This document shows, in pieces, positions 17,241-25,587 of a stretch of DNA of 64,000 nucleotides. The position numbers were made by a program, and so were the translations under genes. This DNA comes from Streptomyces sp. ISL-12 (GTDB lineage: Bacteria; Actinomycetota; Actinomycetes; Streptomycetales; Streptomycetaceae). The notes beneath the pieces were generated by a model that saw nothing but the letters and a program-made list of their open reading frames with translations, searched no databases and was not told where the DNA came from. The stretch is taken from contig NZ_JAGGOO010000071.1 in NCBI RefSeq assembly GCF_018614415.1, positions 1-64,000 on the forward strand. The letters are read 5' to 3'. Position 1 is the stretch's first letter, and each line of letters begins with the position of its first letter.

Positions 17241-18677
17241 ATGGCACCTGTTTTCGAGTACGCACCGGCGCCGGAGTCCCGCTCGGTCGTCGACATCGCG
17301 CCGTCCTACGGCCTGTTCATCGACGGGGAGTTCACCGAGGCGGCCGGGGGCAAGGTCTTCAAGACCGTCTCCCCCGCCACCGAAGAGGTCCTCTCCGAGG
17401 TCGCCGAAGCCGGCGAGGAGGACGTCGACCGCGCCGTCCGGGCCGCCCGCAAGGCGTTCGAGAAGTGGTCGGCACTGCCCGGCTCCGAGCGCGCGAAGTA
17501 CCTCTTCCGCATCGCCCGCGTCATCCAGGAGCGCAGCCGCGAGCTGGCCGTGCTGGAGACGCTCGACAACGGCAAGCCGATCAGGGAGACCCGCGACGCC
17601 GACCTCCCCCTGGTCGCCGCGCACTTCTTCTACTACGCGGGCTGGGCCGACAAGCTGGAGCACGCGGGCTTCGGCGCGAACCCGCGCCCGCTCGGCGTCG
17701 CGGGCCAGGTCATCCCCTGGAACTTCCCCCTGCTGATGCTGGCGTGGAAGATCGCCCCGGCGCTGGCGACGGGCAACACGGTGGTGCTGAAGCCCGCCGA
17801 GACGACCCCGCTCTCCGCCCTGTTCTTCGCGGACGTCTGCCGCCAGGCCGGCCTGCCCCGCGGCGTGGTCAACATCGTCACCGGCGACGGCCGCACGGGC
17901 GCCGCCCTGGTCGCCCACCCCGACGTGGACAAGGTCGCCTTCACCGGCTCCACGGCCGTCGGCAAGGAGATCGCCCGCACAGTCGCCGGCACCCGCAAGA
18001 AGCTCACGCTGGAGCTGGGCGGCAAGGGCGCCAACATCGTCTTCGACGACGCCCCCGTCGACCAGGCCGTCGAGGGCATCGTCAGCGGCATCTTCTTCAA
18101 CCAGGGCCAGGTCTGCTGCGCGGGCAGCCGGCTGCTGGTCCAGGAGTCGCTCCACGACGAGCTGCTGGAGTCGCTCAAGCGCCGGCTCTCCACGCTCCGC
18201 CTCGGCGACCCGCTCGACAAGAACACCGACATCGGCGCGATCAACTCCGCCGAGCAGCTCGCCCGGATCACCGCGCTGGCCGACCAGGGCGAGGCGGAGG
18301 GCGCCGAGCGCTGGTCCCCGGCCTGCGAACTGCCGTCCACCGGCTACTGGTTCGCCCCGACGCTGTTCACGGGCGTCACCCAGGCGCACACCATCGCCCG
18401 CGACGAGATCTTCGGCCCGGTCCTGTCGGTGCTGACCTTCCGTACGCCCGACGAGGCGGTCGCCAAGGCCAACAACACGCCGTACGGCCTGTCGGCGGGC
18501 ATCTGGACGGAGAAGGGCTCGCGCATGCTGGCGGTGGCGAGCAGGCTCCGCGCGGGCGTCATCTGGTCCAACACGTTCAACAAGTTCGACCCGACGTCGC
18601 CCTTCGGCGGTTACAAGGAGTCGGGCTTCGGCCGCGAGGGCGGTCGTCACGGCCTGGAGGCGTACCTCGATGTCTGA
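17241..18677 (+). CDS. Aldehyde dehydrogenase, catalytically complete
   Basis: This 478-residue NAD(P)-dependent aldehyde dehydrogenase starts 5 nt after deoC. It has the cofactor-binding VIPWNFPLLMLAWK and KPAETTP, the general-base glutamate in LELGGKGANIVF (about 258) and the catalytic cysteine in NQGQVCCAG (about 292). The C-terminal EIFGPVLSVLTF and SPFGGYKESGFGREGG complete the fold. It most likely oxidises the acetaldehyde made by DeoC or a related short aldehyde. It overlaps the next gene by 8 nt. Confidence 0.95.
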   Translation: MAPVFEYAPAPESRSVVDIAPSYGLFIDGEFTEAAGGKVFKTVSPATEEVLSEVAEAGEEDVDRAVRAARKAFEKWSALPGSERAKYLFRIARVIQERSRELAVLETLDNGKPIRETRDADLPLVAAHFFYYAGWADKLEHAGFGANPRPLGVAGQVIPWNFPLLMLAWKIAPALATGNTVVLKPAETTPLSALFFADVCRQAGLPRGVVNIVTGDGRTGAALVAHPDVDKVAFTGSTAVGKEIARTVAGTRKKLTLELGGKGANIVFDDAPVDQAVEGIVSGIFFNQGQVCCAGSRLLVQESLHDELLESLKRRLSTLRLGDPLDKNTDIGAINSAEQLARITALADQGEAEGAERWSPACELPSTGYWFAPTLFTGVTQAHTIARDEIFGPVLSVLTFRTPDEAVAKANNTPYGLSAGIWTEKGSRMLAVASRLRAGVIWSNTFNKFDPTSPFGGYKESGFGREGGRHGLEAYLDV

Positions 18678-19581
18678 CCGACTGAGTGTCCTGAAGACCT
18701 ACAAGCTGTACGTGGGCGGGAAGTTCCCGCGTTCCGAGAGCGGCCGGGTGTACGAGGTGACCACGCAGACATCAGCCGCTGCCGCGGCGGGCAAGGGCAA
18801 GTGGCTGGCCAACGCCCCCCTCGCCTCCCGCAAGGACGCCCGGGACGCGGTGGTGGCCGCCCGGAAGGCGTTCGGCGGCTGGTCCGGCGCGACGGCGTAC
18901 AACCGGGGCCAGGTGCTGTACCGGGTCGCGGAGATGCTGGAGGGCCGCAGGGCCCAGTTCGTCCACGAGGTGGCGGACGCCGAGGGCCTGTCGAAGTCGA
19001 AGGCGGCCGAGCAGGTGGACGCGGCGATCGACCGCTGGGTCTGGTACGCGGGCTGGACCGACAAGATCGCCCAGGTGATCGGCGGCGCCAACCCGGTCGC
19101 GGGCCCGTACTTCAACCTCTCCTCCCCCGAGCCGACCGGCGTGGTCGCGGTCCTGGCCCCGCAGGAGTCGTCCCTCCTGGGCCTGGTCTCGGTCGTCGCC
19201 CCGGTGATCGCGACGGGCAGCACGGCGGTCGTGGTCGCCTCCGAGAAGTCCCCCCTCCCCGCCCTCTCCCTGGCCGAGGTCCTGGCCACCTCCGACGTCC
19301 CCGGCGGAGTCGTCAACCTCCTGTCGGGCCGTACGGCGGAGATCGCCCCGACCCTCGCCGCCCACCAGGACGTCAACGCGATCGACCTGGCGGGCGCGGA
19401 CGAGGAACTGGCGACGGAACTGGAGATCGCCGCGGCGGACAACCTGAAGCGCGTCCTGCGTCCACAGCCTGTGGACGACTGGTCGACGACTCCGGGCCCG
19501 GACCGCATGACGGCGTTCCTGGAGACGAAGACGGTGTGGCATCCGACGGGGGCACTGGGGGTCTCGGGGTCGTCGTACTGA
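18670..19581 (+). CDS. Truncated aldehyde-dehydrogenase paralogue without catalytic centre
   Basis: This 303-residue protein resembles the N-terminal half of aldehyde dehydrogenases. It has YKLYVGGKFPRSESGR at the start, AFGGWSGATAYNRGQVLYRVAEML and a cofactor-domain stretch GVVAVLAPQESSLLGLVSVV. It then ends after a short tail. It has no ELGGK glutamate motif and no GQxC cysteine, and families of this fold normally reach about 480 residues. The frame is open and shows normal codon bias, so it is a maintained short protein rather than a fresh truncation. Its ATG overlaps the upstream stop by 8 nt, implying coupled synthesis; a structural partner of the complete enzyme is the likeliest role (inference). 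Confidence 0.85.
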   Translation: MSDRLSVLKTYKLYVGGKFPRSESGRVYEVTTQTSAAAAAGKGKWLANAPLASRKDARDAVVAARKAFGGWSGATAYNRGQVLYRVAEMLEGRRAQFVHEVADAEGLSKSKAAEQVDAAIDRWVWYAGWTDKIAQVIGGANPVAGPYFNLSSPEPTGVVAVLAPQESSLLGLVSVVAPVIATGSTAVVVASEKSPLPALSLAEVLATSDVPGGVVNLLSGRTAEIAPTLAAHQDVNAIDLAGADEELATELEIAAADNLKRVLRPQPVDDWSTTPGPDRMTAFLETKTVWHPTGALGVSGSSY

Positions 19582-19613
19582 CCCCTGCGCCGGCCCGGAA
19601 ACAAGAAGAAAAA

Positions 19614-19650
19614 GGAGTGCGCCGACGTCCGCCGGCCGTCGGCGCACTCC
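19614..19650 (+). terminator. Rho-independent-like terminator of the deoC operon
   Basis: A perfect 14-bp stem (19614-19627 with 19637-19650) with a 9 nt loop starts 33 nt after the aldehyde dehydrogenase stop. It is preceded by an A-rich stretch and has no strong U tract. Confidence 0.85.
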
Positions 19651-19756
19651 GCAGCGTGATCGCGTCGACCCGCCGCGTAGGCGCGGTGTGACGCGCACTG
19701 CAAACCCTCCCCGCCGGGTCGGCCCGTGGCCGTTCGATGCCGCACACTGGTGTCCC

Positions 19757-20392
19757 GTGACCTCCCATCCGCCCATACCCACACGAGTCGTGCTGCTCTG
19801 CGGCCCTTCCGGCTCCGGCAAGTCCCTCCTCGCCGCCCGCTCCGGCCTCCCGGTGCTGCGGCTCGACGACTTCTACAAAGGGGGCACCGACCCGACGCTG
19901 CCGCTGGTGGCGGGGAGTTCGGACATCGACTGGGACCACCCCGCCTCCTGGGACGCGGACACGGCCGTCGCCGCCATCGTGGAGCTGTGCCGTACGGGCC
20001 GTACGTCCGTGCCCGTCTACGACATCGCGCTCAGCGCGCGCACCGGCGAGGGCACGGTCGACATCGGGCGGACCCCGCTGTTCATCGCGGAGGGCGTCTT
20101 CGCCGCGGAGATCGTGGCGCGCTGCCGGGAACTGGGCGTGCTGGCCGACGCGCTCTGTCTGAGCCGGGGCCCGCTGACCACCTTCCGCCGCCGCTTCCTG
20201 CGGGACCTGAAGGAGGGGCGCAAGTCGGTGCCGTTCCTGCTGCGCCGCGGCTGGCGGCTGATGCGGCTGGAACGGTCGATCGTCGCCCGTCAGACGGCGC
20301 TGGGCGCCCACGCCTGCGACCGGGACGAGGCGATGGGCCGGCTGGCCGCCGCGGCGGCGGGACGGTGCGCGGGCGCGCGTACGGCGGTCTGA
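19757..20392 (+). CDS. Uridine kinase-like P-loop NTPase
   Basis: The 211-residue product (GTG 19757; an upstream in-frame GTG at 19688 would add 23 unconserved residues) has Walker A LLCGPSGSGKS at its start, then LPVLRLDDFYKGG, SSDIDWDHPASWD and a lid-like region FRRRFLRDLKEGRKSVPFLL. This order matches uridine/cytidine kinases and related phosphoribulokinase-fold enzymes, which phosphorylate nucleosides with ATP/GTP. Placement near deoC fits pyrimidine salvage. No copy of the nucleoside operator was found directly upstream. The exact substrate is uncertain. Confidence 0.8.
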   Translation: MTSHPPIPTRVVLLCGPSGSGKSLLAARSGLPVLRLDDFYKGGTDPTLPLVAGSSDIDWDHPASWDADTAVAAIVELCRTGRTSVPVYDIALSARTGEGTVDIGRTPLFIAEGVFAAEIVARCRELGVLADALCLSRGPLTTFRRRFLRDLKEGRKSVPFLLRRGWRLMRLERSIVARQTALGAHACDRDEAMGRLAAAAAGRCAGARTAV

Positions 20393-20422
20393 CGGACGTA
20401 TCCGCCCGAGGCGCACACGGCG

Positions 20423-20463
20423 AAGCGGGACTGGACGGACCCCCCGGCCCTCCAGTCCCGCTT
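20423..20463 (+). terminator. Terminator after the uridine kinase gene
   Basis: A perfect 13-bp inverted repeat (20423-20435 with 20451-20463), followed by a pyrimidine-rich run, lies 30 nt beyond the stop codon. Confidence 0.8.
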
Positions 20464-20466
20464 CTT

Positions 20467-20539
20467 CCCCCGTGCTTTCCCCCGTATCCCCCGTGTTCCC
20501 CGTATCCCCCGTGTTCCCCCGTGGGGTGTTTCCCCCGTG
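20467..20539. repeat. Short C-rich tandem repeat
   Basis: Repeated CCCCCGTGTTCCCCGTAT-type units lie between the kinase terminator and the 3' end of sigQ. It is non-coding low-complexity DNA, probably slippage-derived. Confidence 0.6.
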
Positions 20540-20607
20540 AGTAAGAGCCCGGCACCCTCCCCCTGATACACCCGGGCCCGTACTTTTTTTCCGCCCCCTC
20601 GGGCCCC

Positions 20608-21393
20608 TCAGGCGACCAGTTCGCCGAAGGCGTCCTGACGGTCACGGCCGAAGCTGAGGACCTCGTCCTCGCGCAGCCGGCGCAGCGAGCGCCAGATGCT
20701 GGACTTCACCGTGCCGACGCTGATGCCGAGGATGTCGGCGATCTCCGGGTCCGTGCGGCCCTCGTAGTAGCGCAGGACCAGCATGGTGCGCTGGAGTTCG
20801 GGCAGCCGGGCCAGCGCCTGCCACAGGACGGTGCGCAGTTCGGTGCCGCGCATGGCGTCCGTGTCGCCGGGCGTCTCCGGCAGTTCCTCGGTCGGGTACT
20901 CGTTGAGCTTGCGGCGCCGCCAGGCGCTGATGTGCAGGTTGGTCATGGTGCGGCGCAGATAACCGCCGACCGCCGCCTTGTCGCTGATCCGCTCCCACGC
21001 CCGGTACGTCGAGAACAGCGCGCTCTGCAGCAGGTCCTCGGCCTCGAAGCGGTCGCCGGTCAGGTGGTAGGCGGTCGCGTACAGGGAGGCGCGGCGCTCC
21101 TGGACGTAGGCGGTGAACTCCGCCTCCGACAGCGAGCGCCGCTCCCCCGGCTCCTCCCCGCACGCCGTCCCCCCCTGGGACTCCCCCGTGTTCGCGTCAA
21201 CCACCGACATGTACGTCGTCGAGTGCTGACGCCCGGTGCCGCGAGCGCACCCCCGCCCTCCCCCACGCTCGGACATGCTCGCGCGGGAGGGACCCCCATC
21301 GGCACCGGACTTCTCACCACCCCGGTGCCCGTTCACGTCGTGCAGACGCGTGATCACTGCGCTGGTGCTGGTGCGAGTCAGCGTGTTCATCAT
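20608..21393 (-). CDS. sigQ: ECF RNA polymerase sigma factor SigQ (SigE family)
   Basis: The product has 261 residues from ATG 21393, with a second ATG directly after. The first ~95 residues are variable. Region 2 follows with RRASLYATAYHLTGDRFEAEDLLQSALF, then TYRAWERI and TMTNLHISAWRRRK. Region 4 has LARLPELQRTMLVLRYYEGR and the helix-turn-helix SVGTVKSSIWRSLRRLRE. Position and divergence from afsQ1-afsQ2 match SigQ, which in S. coelicolor is a direct AfsQ1 target and affects antibiotic production. The shared upstream region holds GTCAC repeats fitting the AfsQ1 box. Confidence 0.9.
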   Translation of the reverse strand: MMNTLTRTSTSAVITRLHDVNGHRGGEKSGADGGPSRASMSERGGGRGCARGTGRQHSTTYMSVVDANTGESQGGTACGEEPGERRSLSEAEFTAYVQERRASLYATAYHLTGDRFEAEDLLQSALFSTYRAWERISDKAAVGGYLRRTMTNLHISAWRRRKLNEYPTEELPETPGDTDAMRGTELRTVLWQALARLPELQRTMLVLRYYEGRTDPEIADILGISVGTVKSSIWRSLRRLREDEVLSFGRDRQDAFGELVA

Positions 21394-21496
21394 GCGCCCC
21401 CCGTCGTGGAGTTACCGGTGTCCGTCTTGCGGTGTCGCGGTGTTGCCCTGTGCCGAGAATCCTGCCGAGGCCACTTCATGGCCGTGTCCGCCGACT

Positions 21497-21525
21497 GTCA
21501 CAGACCTGTCACAGCACCCGGTCAC
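21497..21525. promoter_or_regulatory. AfsQ1-type binding site between sigQ and afsQ1
   Basis: GTCAC at 21497 and GTCAC at 21508 are separated by exactly 6 nt, fitting the published AfsQ1 consensus GTnAC-n6-GTnAC. A third GTCAC lies at 21521 after an 8 nt spacer. The site is 104 nt before the sigQ start and 99 nt before afsQ1. Confidence 0.75.
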
Positions 21526-21623
21526 GGCGGAACCACAGGCCCTTCACAAGGTCCGGCGGTACAAAGGCCCGCTTCCCCACCCGCCGGTCGAACCCCACCC
21601 CCTCCATGGGCCAGAATGAGACC

Positions 21624-22301
21624 GTGCCTTCCCTGTTGCTGATCGAGGACGACGACGCCATCCGCACGGCCCTGGAGCTCTCCCTGACGCGCCAGGGCCA
21701 CCGGGTGGCCACCGCGGCCAGCGGTGAAGACGGTCTGAAGCTGCTGCGCGAGCAGCGGCCGGACCTGATCGTGCTGGACGTGATGCTGCCCGGCATCGAC
21801 GGTTTCGAGGTGTGCCGGCGCATCCGGCGCACCGACCAGCTGCCGATCATCCTGCTGACCGCGCGCAACGACGACATCGACGTGGTCGTCGGCCTGGAGT
21901 CGGGCGCCGACGACTACGTCGTCAAACCGGTGCAGGGGCGGGTGCTGGACGCCCGCATCCGGGCGGTGCTGCGCCGCGGGGAGCGGGAGTCCACCGACTC
22001 GGCGACCTTCGGCAGCGTGGTCATCGACCGCTCCGCGATGACCGTCACCAAGAACGGGGAGGACCTCCAGCTCACGCCGACCGAGCTGCGGCTCCTGCTC
22101 GAACTGAGCCGCCGGCCCGGCCAGGCGCTCTCCCGGCAGCAGTTGCTGCGGCTGGTGTGGGAGCACGACTACCTCGGCGACTCCCGGCTCGTGGACGCCT
22201 GTGTGCAGCGGCTGCGCGCCAAGGTCGAGGACGTGCCGTCCTCCCCGACGCTGATCCGTACCGTGCGGGGCGTGGGCTACCGGCTGGATCCGCCTCAGTG
22301 A
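21624..22301 (+). CDS. afsQ1: Response regulator AfsQ1
   Basis: This 225-residue OmpR/PhoB-type regulator starts at GTG 21624; an in-frame ATG at 21606 would add six residues. The receiver domain shows the acidic pocket IEDDD (8-12), the phosphorylated aspartate in LIVLDVMLPGIDG (Asp52), TAR and the conserved lysine in VVKPVQGR. The C-terminal winged helix has LQLTPTELRLLLELSRRPGQ and RLVDACVQRLRAKVED, ending VRGVGYRLDPPQ. Length and sequence match AfsQ1, which with AfsQ2 controls antibiotic biosynthesis and nitrogen/carbon responses. It overlaps afsQ2 by 4 nt. Confidence 0.95.
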   Translation: MPSLLLIEDDDAIRTALELSLTRQGHRVATAASGEDGLKLLREQRPDLIVLDVMLPGIDGFEVCRRIRRTDQLPIILLTARNDDIDVVVGLESGADDYVVKPVQGRVLDARIRAVLRRGERESTDSATFGSVVIDRSAMTVTKNGEDLQLTPTELRLLLELSRRPGQALSRQQLLRLVWEHDYLGDSRLVDACVQRLRAKVEDVPSSPTLIRTVRGVGYRLDPPQ

Positions 22302-23890
22302 CACAGGAACACCCAGGGGGTCACCGCGGCTGGTCCGCGGCACGCAAGGGAGTCTGGTCGCGGCTGCGCTTCACCAGCCTGCGGCTCAGGCTGGTCGTCG
22401 TCTTCGGACTGGTGGCGCTCACCGCCGCCGTGTCCGCGTCCGGGATCGCGTACTGGCTGAACCGGGAGGCCGTGCTCACCCGCGCCCAGGACGCCGTGCT
22501 GGGCGACTTCGAGCAGGAGATGCGCAACCGGGCCGGGTCGCTGCCCCAGCACCCCACCGGGGACGAGCTGCAGCACACCGCGGGTCAGATGGCCAACAGC
22601 AGCCAGCGCTTCGGCGTGCTGCTGGTCGCCGAGGACACCGACGGCGACACCGTGTACGGCAGCGCGGGCGGGCCGGACGGCTTCGCCCTGTCCGACGTGC
22701 CCGAGTCGCTGCGTACGGCGGTGAACAAGAAGCAGAAGGTCACCGACGCCAACAAGTCCCCGTACCACCTGTACTGGCAGCGGATCGTCGTCGACGACGC
22801 CCCGTACCTGGTGGCGGGCAGCCGGGTCGTCGGCGGCGGGCCGACCGGTTACATGCTCAAGTCGCTGGAGCCGGAGGCCAAGGACATCGACTCGCTGGCC
22901 TGGTCGCTGGGGATCGCGACCGCGCTGGCGCTGATCGGCTCCGCGCTGCTCGCGCAGGCCCTGGCGACGACCGTGCTGAAGCCCGTGCACCGGCTGGGCA
23001 GCGCCGCCCGCCGGCTCGGCGAGGGCAAGCTGGACACCCGGCTGCGGGTCTCCGGCACCGACGAACTGGCCGACCTGTCACGGACGTTCAACAAGGCGGC
23101 CGAGTCGCTGGAGAAGCGGGTCGAGGACATGGCCGCGCGGGAGGCGTCGTCCCGGCGGTTCGTCGCGGACATGAGCCATGAGCTGCGTACACCGCTGACC
23201 GCGATCACGGCGGTCACGGAGGTGCTGGAGGACGAGCTGGAGGCGGAGTCGGGGTCCATCGACCCGATGATCGAACCCGCCGTGCGGCTGGTGGTCAGCG
23301 AGACACGGCGGCTGAACGACCTGGTCGAGAACCTGATGGAGGTCACCCGCTTCGACGCGGGCACCGCCCGGCTGGTCCTGGACGACGTGGACGTCGCCGA
23401 CCAGATCACCGCCTGCGTCGACGCCCGCGCCTGGCTGGACGCCGTCGACCTGGACGCCGAGCGCGGCATCCACGCCCGCCTCGACCCGCGCCGCCTCGAC
23501 GTCATCCTGGCCAACCTGATCGGCAACGCGCTCAAGCACGGCGGGTCGCCGGTGCGGGTGTCGGTGACGGCGGTGGACGACGCGGTGGTCATCGCCGTGC
23601 GCGACCACGGGCCCGGCATCCCCGAGGACGTCCTGCCGCACGTCTTCGACCGCTTCTACAAGGCGAGCGCCTCCCGGCCGCGCTCCGAGGGCAGCGGGCT
23701 CGGCCTGTCCATCGCCCTGGCCAACGCCCACATCCACGGCGGTGAGATCACCGCGGGCAACTCCCCCGACGGCGGAGCGGTGTTCACCCTGCGGCTGCCG
23801 CAGGACGCGTCGTCGCTGACGGAAGCCGGCGCGGACGCCGAGGGCTCCGGGAGCAAGGGCAAGGGCAAGGACGCGAAGGGACAGGGCTGA
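22298..23890 (+). CDS. afsQ2: Sensor histidine kinase AfsQ2
   Basis: This 530-residue membrane kinase starts at a GTG overlapping the afsQ1 stop. Two transmembrane helices (about 30-53 and 205-228) flank an extracellular sensor domain of about 150 residues. A HAMP segment (AARRLGEGKLDTRLRV) is followed by the H-box FVADMSHELRTPLTAI with His294 as the phosphorylated residue. The ATPase domain has NLIGNALKHGG (N-box), RDHGPGIPEDVL (G1) and SGLGLSIAL (G2). A Lys/Gly-rich tail ends the protein. The stimulus sensed is not evident from sequence. It overlaps the following lipoprotein gene by 1 nt, forming the afsQ1-afsQ2-lipoprotein operon. Confidence 0.95.
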   Translation: MTQEHPGGHRGWSAARKGVWSRLRFTSLRLRLVVVFGLVALTAAVSASGIAYWLNREAVLTRAQDAVLGDFEQEMRNRAGSLPQHPTGDELQHTAGQMANSSQRFGVLLVAEDTDGDTVYGSAGGPDGFALSDVPESLRTAVNKKQKVTDANKSPYHLYWQRIVVDDAPYLVAGSRVVGGGPTGYMLKSLEPEAKDIDSLAWSLGIATALALIGSALLAQALATTVLKPVHRLGSAARRLGEGKLDTRLRVSGTDELADLSRTFNKAAESLEKRVEDMAAREASSRRFVADMSHELRTPLTAITAVTEVLEDELEAESGSIDPMIEPAVRLVVSETRRLNDLVENLMEVTRFDAGTARLVLDDVDVADQITACVDARAWLDAVDLDAERGIHARLDPRRLDVILANLIGNALKHGGSPVRVSVTAVDDAVVIAVRDHGPGIPEDVLPHVFDRFYKASASRPRSEGSGLGLSIALANAHIHGGEITAGNSPDGGAVFTLRLPQDASSLTEAGADAEGSGSKGKGKDAKGQG

Positions 23891-24492
23891 TGACCGTACG
23901 CCGCCTGCTGGCGCTCCCCGTGCTCGCCGCACTGCTCACCGGATGCGGTATCCGGGCCACGGAGGTGCCGACGGACTTCGGCCCCGCGCCCTCGCGGGTC
24001 CGCTGCTCGCTCGCCGAACCGGAGGCGCCGACCGGATCCGGGCGGGACGTGGCCGTGCGGGTCTCCCTGCTGTGCGGCTCGTCGCTGGTGACGGTGGACC
24101 GCACGGTACGGGTACCGGAGGGCTCGGCCGGGACCGAGCGCCGGGTGGCGGTGGCGAGGGGGCTGCTGAGCCAGCTCGCCGCGCCGCCCTCCGCCGCCGA
24201 GACGGAGGCCCGGTACACCACCGACGTGCCCGGCGGGATCACGGTCTCGGGGCCGCGGGACGGCGACCCGGACACCGCCCTGCGGCTGAGCACCGCGCCC
24301 GGCGGCCTCACCTCGTACGCCCTCGCCCAGACCGTCTGCACCTTCGCGGAGTCGGCCGTGGCCGAGGACGGCGGTTCCGTGATCCTCGGCGGACCGGACG
24401 AGCGGGCGCCGCGCCGGTACGTGTGCACGGACGAGGTCCGCACCCGGCCGGGCAGCAACGAACCGCCGTCCAGCGAGGTCACCCGGGACTGA
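23890..24492 (+). CDS. Lipoprotein in the afsQ operon
   Basis: This 200-residue protein has a lipoprotein signal ending ALLTGCG (Cys about 19). The mature part is GerMN-like or unclassified, with four further Cys residues and repeats of VRVSLLCGSSLVTVDRTV type. The ATG overlaps the afsQ2 stop (TGATG). Small lipoproteins in this position are conserved with AfsQ systems, and several Streptomyces sensor kinases are modulated by an adjacent lipoprotein. A role in signal perception by AfsQ2 is therefore plausible but not shown by sequence. Confidence 0.8.
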   Translation: MTVRRLLALPVLAALLTGCGIRATEVPTDFGPAPSRVRCSLAEPEAPTGSGRDVAVRVSLLCGSSLVTVDRTVRVPEGSAGTERRVAVARGLLSQLAAPPSAAETEARYTTDVPGGITVSGPRDGDPDTALRLSTAPGGLTSYALAQTVCTFAESAVAEDGGSVILGGPDERAPRRYVCTDEVRTRPGSNEPPSSEVTRD

Positions 24493-24586
24493 CCGTCGCG
24501 CCCGGTTCGCCCGGGTGTGGCGCATGACTCACCCGTGTGGGGGAGAGCCCGGAACCGCGCGCGCCGGGGGTCGCGTCTAGGGGGGC

Positions 24587-25138
24587 GTGCAGCGTCAAGG
24601 GTTCTTCGGCGGCAGCGCCGCGCTCCGCATCCGTGCGACGGGAGGCGTCCTCCTGGCCGCGCACCTCGTGGTCGTCGCCTGGCTCACGCTGCGTCCCCTG
24701 GACGTCCCCTGGGTGACGCCGCCCAACCTGCACCCCTTCGACGGCATCCGGGCCGAGGTGGCGCTGGGCTGGCCGCAGGCGGCCCGGTGCGTCGGCAGCG
24801 GGCTGGGCCTGCTGGCGCCGCTGGGCGTCCTGCTGCCGATGGTGAACGGCCGTACCGTCGTCTCGGCGCCGGCCTCCCTGCTGCGCAGCACCGCCGCGGG
24901 CGCCCTGCTGTCCCTGGGCATCGAGTTGCTGCAGACCGGGGTGCCCGGCCGGGTCGCCGACATCGACTCGCTGCTGCTGAACACCGCGGGCGTGGCCCTC
25001 GCGCACCTCGCGGTGGTCCCGGCGGGCCGGGCCTGGCTCCGCCGCAGGTCCGAGGCGGGGCACAACGGAGACCTCCTCCAGGAGGAGCCCTCTCAGGGTC
25101 GGACCCCGACGATTCCCAGGGTCGGGATCGCCCCGTAG
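24587..25138 (+). CDS. VanZ-family membrane protein
   Basis: The 183-residue product starts at GTG 24587. Four hydrophobic segments lie at about 15-38, 60-82, 95-110 and 125-145. The VanZ landmarks are NLHPFDGIR near the first loop, a GLLAPLGVLLP helix and SLGIELLQTGVPGRVADIDSLLLNTAGV, with the family's Glu and Asp residues. VanZ proteins raise teicoplanin resistance in enterococci by an unclear mechanism; in Streptomyces they are widespread and not tied to glycopeptide operons. No van genes are nearby. Confidence 0.88.
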   Translation: MQRQGFFGGSAALRIRATGGVLLAAHLVVVAWLTLRPLDVPWVTPPNLHPFDGIRAEVALGWPQAARCVGSGLGLLAPLGVLLPMVNGRTVVSAPASLLRSTAAGALLSLGIELLQTGVPGRVADIDSLLLNTAGVALAHLAVVPAGRAWLRRRSEAGHNGDLLQEEPSQGRTPTIPRVGIAP

Positions 25139-25232
25139 AGCGACGCTTCGCCCCTGTTCGTCCCCGTAGCGTGGAGGGCAGATGAGGCGACCGACGGGGG
25201 CGCCTCGGACCGACGCTCACGAAGGAGCCGCC

Positions 25233-25436
25233 ATGTCCCGCCTTGCCCGCCCCACCGACGGCCGCATGATCGGCGGAGTGTGTGCCGCGCTGGCACGGCG
25301 CTTCGGCACCTCCGCGACGACGGTGCGCGTCGTCTTCCTGGCCTCGTGCCTGCTGCCCGGCCCGCAGTTCCTGCTCTACCTGGCGCTGTGGATACTCCTC
25401 CCGTCGGAGGAGAAGGCGGCCCGCACGGCCTGGTGA
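25233..25436 (+). CDS. Small PspC-domain membrane protein
   Basis: A 67-residue protein behind a strong AAGGAG site, with the complete PspC domain: LARPTDGRMIGGVCAALARRFG, then a hydrophobic helix VRVVFLASCLLPGPQFLLYLALWILLP. PspC domains occur in envelope-stress proteins. This minimal stand-alone form is common in actinobacteria and its target is unknown. Confidence 0.88.
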   Translation: MSRLARPTDGRMIGGVCAALARRFGTSATTVRVVFLASCLLPGPQFLLYLALWILLPSEEKAARTAW

Positions 25437-25457
25437 CGACGGCCGACGGCCGCACTC

Positions 25458-25519
25458 CGGATCTCCCTCCGGATCCCTCCCTCTGGATCTCCTCCCGGAT
25501 CTCCCTCCGGATCTCCCTC
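25458..25519. repeat. 12-bp imperfect tandem repeat (GGATCTCCCTCC)
   Basis: Five imperfect copies of a 12-bp unit lie between the PspC gene and the downstream hairpin. It is non-coding. Confidence 0.7.
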
Positions 25520-25525
25520 TGGAAA

Positions 25526-25568
25526 GCCGACGGGGCGCACCCGGCAGTACCGGGTGCGCCCCGTCGGC
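25526..25568. terminator. Bidirectional terminator between convergent genes
   Basis: A perfect 19-bp stem (25526-25544 with 25550-25568) and 5 nt loop lies between the PspC gene (plus) and the small secreted-protein gene (minus, stop at 25588). It can serve both. Confidence 0.85.
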
Positions 25569-25587
25569 GCGTCGTGACGGGCGCGGC

